DNA of 64,000 nucleotides from Anthopleura xanthogrammica (taxonomy: Eukaryota; Cnidaria; Anthozoa; Actiniaria; Actiniidae): contig OZ025216.1 in the NCBI GenBank assembly GCA_964019055.1, forward strand, positions 3,770,001 through 3,834,000. Direction: 5' to 3'. The translations under genes and the position numbers were made by a program. This document shows, in pieces, positions 61,201 through 64,000 of this stretch. The notes below the pieces were generated by a model that searched no databases, was not told the DNA's origin, and saw only the letters and a program-made list of their open reading frames with translations. Within the stretch, counting starts at the first letter, position 1, and each line of letters begins with the position of its first letter.

Positions 61201-63598
61201 TGGTCCGGCCGGGAATTGAACCCACGACCTCTTGCACCAAAGTCCGATACTCAACCAACTGAGCCCACCCGGTGGCGGTTTCAAATGTATAGCCATGTTA
61301 TTTTTAAGTTAGAGAAAACTAATGTCACCTCTGCCGACGTTAGATTGACTGGTGGAGAAGACAGGATAGCTGTATGAAGAAATGCCTTGTTTTGAACCTG
61401 GAAAACATTCAAGATTATCTATTAAGAATGGTAGCCAACGTTTATTGTGATAAACCTAAGAAGAAGCTACTCTTACTACTGTACACGTTAGGTTTATTGG
61501 TGGGGAAGACGGGATAGCTGTAAGAGAAGCTGCCTTATTTATAACCTTAAAAACATTCAAGATGATTTCTTAATAAGAATAGTAGCCAAAGTTTATCAAG
61601 TTGTGATAAACATAAGAAGAAGCTAATCTTACCACTGTAGACGTTAGGTTTATTGGTGGGGAAGACAGGATAGCTGTAAGAGAAGCTGCCTTATTTTGAA
61701 CCTGGAAAACATTCAAGATGATTTCTTAATAAGAATAGTAGCCAAAGTTTATCAAGTTGTGATAAACCTAAGAAGAAGCTACTCTTACTACTGTAGACGT
61801 TAGGTTTATTGGTGGGGAAGACGGGATAGCTGTAAGAGAAGCTGCCTTATTTATAACCTTAAAAACATTCAAGATGATTTCTTAATAAGAATAGTAGCCA
61901 AAGTTTATCAAGTTGTGATAAACATAAGAAGAAGCTAATCTTACCACTGTAGACGTTAGGTTTATTGGTGGGGAAGACAGGACAGCTGTAAGGGAAGCTG
62001 CCTTATTTTGAACCTGGAAAACATTCAAGATGATTTATTAAGAATGGTAGCCAATGTTTATTGTGATAAACCTAAGAAGAAGCTACTCTTACCACTGTAG
62101 ACGTTAGGTTTATTGGTGGGGAAGGCAGGACAGCTGTAAGAGAAGCTGCCTTATTTTGAACCTGGAAAACATTCAAGATGATTTATTAAGAATGGTAGCC
62201 AATGTTTATTGTGATAAACCTAAGAAGAAGCTACTCTTACCACTGTAGACGTTAGGTTTATTGGTGGGGAAGGCAGGACAGCTGTAAGAGAAGCTGCCTT
62301 ATTTTGAACCTGGAAAACATTCAAGATGATTTATTAAGAATGGTAGCCAATGTTTATTGTGATAAACCTAAGAAGAAGCTAATCTTACCACTGTAGACGT
62401 TAGGTTTATTGGTGGGGAAGACAGGACAGCTGTATGAGAAGCTGCCTTATTTTGAACCTAGAAAACATTCAAGATGATTTATTAAGAATGGTAGCCAAAC
62501 TTCGTTGAAATAAGCCTATACTTTTTAAGTTAGAGAAACTAATCTTACCGCTGTCGATGTCAGATTAACTGGTGGAGACGACGGGTTAGCTGTGTGAAGA
62601 ACTGCCTTCTTTTGAACCTGGAACAATCATTCAACATGAATTATTTATTGGGAATAGTAGCCAGCTTTTATTAAATTGTAATAAACGGCCATACTTTTGA
62701 AGTTGGAGAAACTAATCTTACCAGTGTCGACGTTAGGTTAATTGGTGGAGAAACGGGACAGCTGTATGAAGAGCTGTGTCATTTTGAACCTTGAAATCAG
62801 TTATTTAATAGGAATGATAGCAAACATTTGTCGTAAAAAAATTCTTTACTTTTGAAGCTGGAGAAGCTAATCTTACCACTATCGACGTAAGAAGAACTGC
62901 CTCATTTTCAACCTGAAAAACATTTAATAGGAATTTAATAAAATAACAAATTAATTAATTAATAACAAAGGTAGCCAACCTTAATTGTAATAATTCTATA
63001 CCAAACTAATCTTACCACTGTCGACGTTGGATTGATTGGTGAAGAGGATTGGACAAATGTGTGGAATGGGAGCTTGTTTTGAACTTGCAATTCTTTACCA
63101 ATGGTTTTAACAAAAACTGCGTAAAATGTAAAAAAATCAAAAAATGGAAATGATAAAAAACTCAACTCAACTAAAACTCCAAACCAAACCAAACTTAGCT
63201 AAGTTTGATGTCTTAAATAACCACGTCAAGACACGAAAAAATGAATGATCTATAACTGCAAATAACTTTTTTTTTACCTGTAGGATTTCCACACGAAACA
63301 CCTCTAATAAAAAACGAATGACAGTATTGTCTTTGTTTATATTCGAGTACACAGTCTGCAAGCGAAGCTTCTTTGCCACGGCACTTCTCCAGAGACAAGA
63401 TTGTTGACAGGTTTGCTATCAATGGCGGTGACCATGGACTTGCTTTACCAGTCATACATAGCATATTACAGGCTATTCTTGATTCTTTGACGTTCCAGTA
63501 TCTAGCACAAATCTTGCCCCAACGACCTTCGATTTTTACTTCTACATATCCTTGATTTGGTGTCGACCCTCCAGTTAGACGAATACCTTGAACTGTTA
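36151..63598 (-). CDS. giant mosaic LRR-containing 7TM receptor (5' end outside window)
   Basis: About 54 exons on the - strand join without a phase conflict from the SRCR exon (63278-63598, starting in phase 1) to the TAG stop at 36151, giving about 2,720-2,750 residues. Order: SRCR, stalk, F-type lectin-like part, PA14, linker, MAM, LDLa x3, MAM, MAM-like, D8C, F5/8C, linker, pentraxin, MAM, CUB, LRRNT, seven LRRs, LRRCT-like, 7TM. The signal peptide must lie beyond the right edge. The 7TM part resembles LGR/GRL101/relaxin-type receptors. Coding length is a multiple of three only if one 68-bp stalk exon is skipped or has lost a base. The alternative is two or more adjacent genes; a possible internal start at 44583 (signal-like [17 protein letters not shown]) is also a good phase-1 acceptor context. 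I favour one gene because phases match at every junction. Ligand and pathway are unknown. Confidence 0.72.
37374..40842 (-). CDS. exons: LRRNT and seven leucine-rich repeats
   Basis: LRRNT exon 40731-40842 (CPFSCNC, then LQSIPNRLP). LRR exons at 40289-40360, 39863-39934, 39521-39592, 38976-39047, 38357-38428, 37729-37800 and 37374-37451. Six are exactly 72 bp and one is 78 bp, all phase 2, one repeat per exon, the classic LGR gene structure. Repeats read like [21 protein letters not shown] and [11 protein letters not shown]. Confidence 0.92.
37573..37695. mobile_element. short interspersed fold-back repeat, copy 2 of 4
   Basis: Contains GACCCCTTTCACGTGACGTC, then AGCTCAATTTGG and the complementary CAATTGAGCTGC. 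Same family as 12105-12330. It lies in an LRR intron. Confidence 0.6.
40065..40165. mobile_element. short interspersed fold-back repeat, copy 3 of 4
   Basis: Contains GACCCCTTTTACGTGACGTC and CAAATTGAGCTGCATTCC. The left half is shortened relative to copy 2. Confidence 0.55.
40952..42072 (-). CDS. exons: CUB domain and 27-bp microexon
   Basis: CUB is encoded by 41832-42072 and 41079-41185 (phase 2 between them), with [19 protein letters not shown], then NCSWTI and [11 protein letters not shown]. All four conserved Cys are present. A 27-bp phase 1-1 exon (40952-40978, GSKDDNCIQ) joins it to LRRNT. Confidence 0.9.
41268..41460 (+). mobile_element. tRNA-derived SINE
   Basis: AATCAAGGATGGCGTAGCGG at the head, a B-box-like GTTCGATTCCTG, and the tail GAGTTTGTTGGGTCTCTCCC followed by CTAAATTCCAATTGC. 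Same family as 6600-6850. It lies in the intron between the two CUB exons. Confidence 0.7.
41665..41795. mobile_element. short interspersed fold-back repeat, copy 4 of 4
   Basis: Contains CGACCCTTGCACGTCAAAGC, AGCTGAATTTGAAGGACAA and the near complement TTCCTCCAAATTGAGTTGC. It lies in the same CUB intron as the SINE. Confidence 0.55.
42433..42942 (-). CDS. exons: MAM domain nearest the CUB
   Basis: 42671-42942 ([19 protein letters not shown], then [16 protein letters not shown]) and 42433-42541 ([23 protein letters not shown]). No separate N-terminal MAM exon with the first Cys pair is visible; an acidic/Ser stretch takes its place. Confidence 0.8.
43232..44525 (-). CDS. exons: pentraxin domain
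   Basis: 44300-44525, 43762-43889 and 43232-43465. The middle exon has the pentraxin signature H-x-C-x-T-W (HVCVTW) and a Y-I-D-G turn. The last has LNVWRNVLS and [11 protein letters not shown], as in the C-terminal half of pentraxins. The first exon joins the preceding linker exon in phase 1. Confidence 0.88.
44978..45897 (-). CDS. exons: F5/8 type C (discoidin) domain and linker
   Basis: 45581-45897 starts with [20 protein letters not shown], then YLQIDLGA and TQGC. 45320-45464 supplies the second half ([20 protein letters not shown], ending with YGF). The adjacent exon 44978-45106 is a charged helical-looking linker of 43 residues ([13 protein letters not shown]). Phases agree at both junctions. 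Confidence 0.9.
46066..46455 (-). CDS. exon: D8C domain
   Basis: One 390-bp exon, phase 1-1, fitting the D8C domain known from uromodulin, GP2 and OIT3: [17 protein letters not shown]-x2[21 protein letters not shown], a CC pair (DKCCIKE), and VYRF followed by CPSKYC. A Cys-containing lead ([11 protein letters not shown]) precedes it. Confidence 0.85.
46820..47282 (-). CDS. exons: MAM-like unit lacking the N-terminal exon
   Basis: 47017-47282 ([25 protein letters not shown]) and 46820-46904 ([20 protein letters not shown]). These match the second and third exons of the other MAM domains in sequence pattern and in phase. No first-Cys exon is found before it; it joins directly to the preceding MAM. 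Confidence 0.75.
48306..50195 (-). CDS. exons: MAM domain with long intronic satellite
   Basis: 50052-50195 ([13 protein letters not shown]), 49714-49964 ([26 protein letters not shown]) and 48306-48396 ([22 protein letters not shown]). All three canonical MAM exons are present. The intron 48397-49713 is mainly a (CATC)n satellite. Confidence 0.92.
48486..49640. repeat. (CATC)n satellite with degenerate tail
   Basis: About 216 perfect tetramer copies to about 49350. Three CCATCCAGGCTATCAAT units follow, then CTTC/CATC mixtures to about 49640. It occupies most of a MAM intron. The very long open frames on both strands (repeating SIHP or MDGW) are artefacts. Confidence 0.98.
50395..51547. mobile_element. 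1.15-kb TIR element with about 335-bp arms
   Basis: The termini are CACAGGGAGCCCAATTTAG and its complement. The inverted arms, 50395-50731 and about 51210-51547, are nearly identical. Both flanks read GGTAAAG (50388-50394, 51548-51554), a likely 7-bp target duplication. The 480-bp centre has no coding potential. It is a non-autonomous DNA element, superfamily undetermined, in an intron of the receptor between the third LDLa exon and a MAM. Confidence 0.88.
51703..52220. repeat. (GTGGTGGTA)n nonamer satellite
   Basis: About 57 almost perfect 9-bp units, 156 bp beyond the right end of the TIR element. Open frames of poly-Val or poly-Thr are artefacts. It lies in the same receptor intron. Confidence 0.97.
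52423..53210 (-). CDS. exons: three LDL-receptor class A modules
   Basis: 52983-53210 encodes two LDLa modules with intact calcium cages ([23 protein letters not shown]). 52423-52518 encodes a third, short six-Cys module ([20 protein letters not shown]) that lacks the usual acidic SDE motif. Both exons are phase 1-1. Confidence 0.88.
52700..52800 (-). mobile_element. tRNA-like SINE head
   Basis: On the - strand: A-box TAGCTCAGTGGTTAGGGCG and B-box GGATTCGATTCTC at tRNA spacing. The ends do not pair as an acceptor stem, so I call a SINE head or tRNA relic, not a tRNA gene. Confidence 0.55.
53268..53470 (+). mobile_element. tRNA-derived SINE, degenerate
   Basis: B-box-like AGTTCGATTCATGG, then GGAGAGTTTATTAGGTCTAT, GGTTTTCCG and CTAAATTCCAATTTAAAC. 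It matches the tail of the 41268 copy. It lies in the intron between MAM and LDLa exons. Confidence 0.6.
53520..54984 (-). CDS. exons: first MAM domain of the visible part and preceding linker
   Basis: 54897-54984 is a linker exon ([16 protein letters not shown]), phase 0 to 1. MAM exons are 54689-54814 ([14 protein letters not shown]), 53760-54010 ([35 protein letters not shown]) and 53520-53628 ([19 protein letters not shown]). The last exon uses the TATAG acceptor at 53629-53633; a nearer ACAG would put the frame out of phase. Confidence 0.85.
54365..54684. mobile_element. MITE-like element abutting a splice donor
   Basis: 18-bp inverted ends GGGAGCATTCATTTTTTA (54365-54382) and complement (54667-54684). 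The interior is rich in C/G runs. Its right end lies 5 nt from the end of the MAM exon at 54689, so it supplies the donor sequence beyond GTA. Confidence 0.75.
55053..57465. mobile_element. 2.4-kb TIR element containing two satellite arrays
   Basis: The left end reads CACAGTAAATTTGATAGGGC, and the right end read in reverse CACAGTAAATCAGTTCGGGG, both running into GGCC-rich sequence. Inside are an 84-bp tandem repeat (about 55265-55900, roughly 7 copies around TTTTGGCCCAAAGGC) and a 111-bp tandem repeat (about 56980-57420, four copies around GCTAAATTGGCCCC). The 273-codon open frame over the 84-bp array exists because 84 is a multiple of three. It lies in a receptor intron. Confidence 0.65.
57545..57720 (-). 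CDS. exon: Cys-containing linker after PA14
   Basis: 176 bp, phase 1 to 0, encoding [15 protein letters not shown] and ending QPGNYSIN. The acceptor CCACAG at 57721-57726 keeps the frame open across a stretch that a nearer TTAAAG acceptor would leave out of phase. Family not recognised. Confidence 0.6.
57771..58042. repeat. (CCTTGT)n hexamer satellite
   Basis: About 45 perfect hexamers. All frames are open (RT, DK, SL dipeptides) and not coding. It lies in the intron next to the linker exon. Confidence 0.98.
58367..59384 (-). CDS. exons: PA14 domain
   Basis: 59191-59384 ([28 protein letters not shown]), 58905-59041 ([19 protein letters not shown]) and 58367-58536 ([23 protein letters not shown]). 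The order and motifs fit PA14 as in fibrocystin-like proteins. The last exon ends at a GC donor (CAG then GCAAGT), a GC-AG intron. Confidence 0.85.
59429..59700. repeat. (GGAT)n satellite filling an intron
   Basis: About 68 tetramers with one interrupted unit. It makes up about 83% of the 328-bp intron 59385-59712 and stops 12 nt from the donor. Confidence 0.98.
59713..60007 (-). CDS. exon: C-terminal part of an F-type lectin-like domain
   Basis: 295 bp, phase 0 to 1. [20 protein letters not shown] matches the NPWW-VDL strand region of F-type lectins. [15 protein letters not shown] and [11 protein letters not shown] match the C-terminal strands. The N-terminal part with the usual sugar-site His is not found; the stalk precedes it directly. 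Confidence 0.65.
60118..63083 (-). CDS. array of 16 stalk microexons
   Basis: Exons on the - strand, N- to C-terminal: 63016-63083, 62877-62912, 62722-62789, 62549-62617, 62389-62457, 62241-62309, 62093-62161, 61945-62013, 61789-61857, 61633-61701, 61477-61545, 61329-61397, 60702-60767, 60542-60607, 60357-60422 and 60118-60285. Nine are exactly 69 bp, phase 0-0, encoding 23 residues that usually start VQNK or VINK and end PPINLTSTV or similar, with an N-glycosylation sequon (NLT) in most. Composition suggests an extended glycosylated stalk. Confidence 0.85.
61185..61275 (-). mobile_element. tRNA-derived SINE
   Basis: On the - strand: A-box GGGCTCAGTTGGTTGAG and B-box GGGTTCAATTCCC at tRNA spacing, followed by a non-tRNA body that may extend to about 61065. 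It lies between stalk microexons, where the spacing rises to about 560 bp. Confidence 0.65.
63278..63598 (-). CDS. exon: SRCR domain
   Basis: One 321-bp exon, phase 1-1, encoding a full scavenger-receptor Cys-rich domain: [47 protein letters not shown] and GVSCGNP. It is the most N-terminal part visible; upstream exons are beyond the window or hidden by the SINE-bearing intron. Confidence 0.93.
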
Positions 63599-63659
63599 CT
63601 ATTTCAAAGCAAAAATAAACGATATTACGTTTTGTTTAGTAGTTTGTAAAAATCCATTT

Positions 63660-63990
63660 TCATAATGTCACCAACAGAGCCCAGGGGAGAGGTAAGGCTC
63701 TCTCGTAATTTTTCCTTGAGGCCCGAACACTTTGTGATGATGGCCTTTCAGTTCATCAAATGCGAAGTGACAAGGAAATGTTGGAATTGGAATTTGGCTG
63801 TTTAGGTTTTGCGGAGGAAGGAAAAATCGGGAAAACCCGAAGAAAACCTGGAAAAATCTACCAATCAAGTAAAATAGGGGCCTAACAAGTTCTACTCACC
63901 TACGATCGATGCCGAGTTCAGGAATCGAACCGAGAACCCAGAGGTGAGAGGCAAGTGTACAAGTGCTACACCACCCTTGATTCCCCACTA
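63660..63990 (-). mobile_element. tRNA-derived SINE
   Basis: On the - strand: GAATCAAGGGTGGTGTAGC head, B-box TCGGTTCGATTCCTG, then GAGTAGAACTTGTTAGGCC and TTTTTCCAGGTTTTC. Same family as the copies at 6600 and 41268, and the most complete one here. Confidence 0.75.
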
Positions 63991-64000
63991 TTATTACATG

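Noticed and set aside
63084..63085. Mutated acceptor of the first stalk exon
   Set aside because: The AG is shifted by one base, and this shift is exactly what is needed to match the phase-1 end of the SRCR exon.

Overview
This is a eukaryotic window, almost certainly from an anthozoan cnidarian (coral or sea anemone). It is AT-rich and intron-dense, with very short phase-1 introns between EGF exons. The genes are metazoan extracellular mosaics (PAN, EGF, pentraxin/LamG, MAM, LDLa, SRCR, PA14, F5/8C, CUB, LRR, rhodopsin-family 7TM), and the introns are full of fold-back DNA elements, tRNA-derived SINEs and long clean microsatellites. There are no prokaryotic operons, CRISPR arrays or rRNA genes. 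The genus cannot be fixed from the sequence alone.

Layout. (1) 1-6.6 kb: a decayed copy of a repetitive C2H2-finger gene family (770-3404), a 680-bp perfect pentamer satellite (3906-4587) and a SINE. (2) 7.0-19.7 kb and 22.0-35.2 kb: a direct tandem duplication of about 13 kb. Each copy carries one + strand secreted-protein gene: signal peptide, PAN/apple, an EGF, a tandem array of calcium-binding EGF exons (9 in copy 1, 11 in copy 2), and a C-terminal pentraxin-type LamG domain. Both models are frame-consistent (716 and 794 codons). Because the copies are colinear, each shows the empty site for insertions in the other. These include a 5'-truncated LINE with a possible 3' transduction in copy 1, and nested fold-back elements behind copy 2. 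(3) 36.1 kb to beyond the right edge, - strand: about 54 exons that join without a phase conflict into one giant receptor. From the window edge to the C-terminus: SRCR, a microexon-encoded N-glycosylated S/T/P stalk, part of an F-type lectin-like domain, PA14, MAM, three LDLa, MAM, a MAM-like unit, D8C, F5/8C, pentraxin, MAM, CUB, LRRNT and seven LRRs, LRRCT-like, then a 7TM domain of the LGR/GRL101-relaxin-receptor type. About 2,720-2,750 residues are visible and the N-terminus lies outside the window.

Functionally, the first two genes look like secreted adhesive or matrix proteins carrying Notch-type glycosylation sites. The third looks like a cell-surface receptor with a mosaic ectodomain. 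Two exon arrays expand by the same mechanism, tandem duplication of a phase-symmetric exon: EGF exons (phase 1-1) in the secreted genes and 69-bp stalk exons (phase 0-0) in the receptor.

The best candidates for something undescribed are the receptor architecture, its stalk microexon array, the EGF arrays with 66-nt introns that are multiples of three, and several TIR or fold-back elements. All calls come from reading the sequence; no database search was run.
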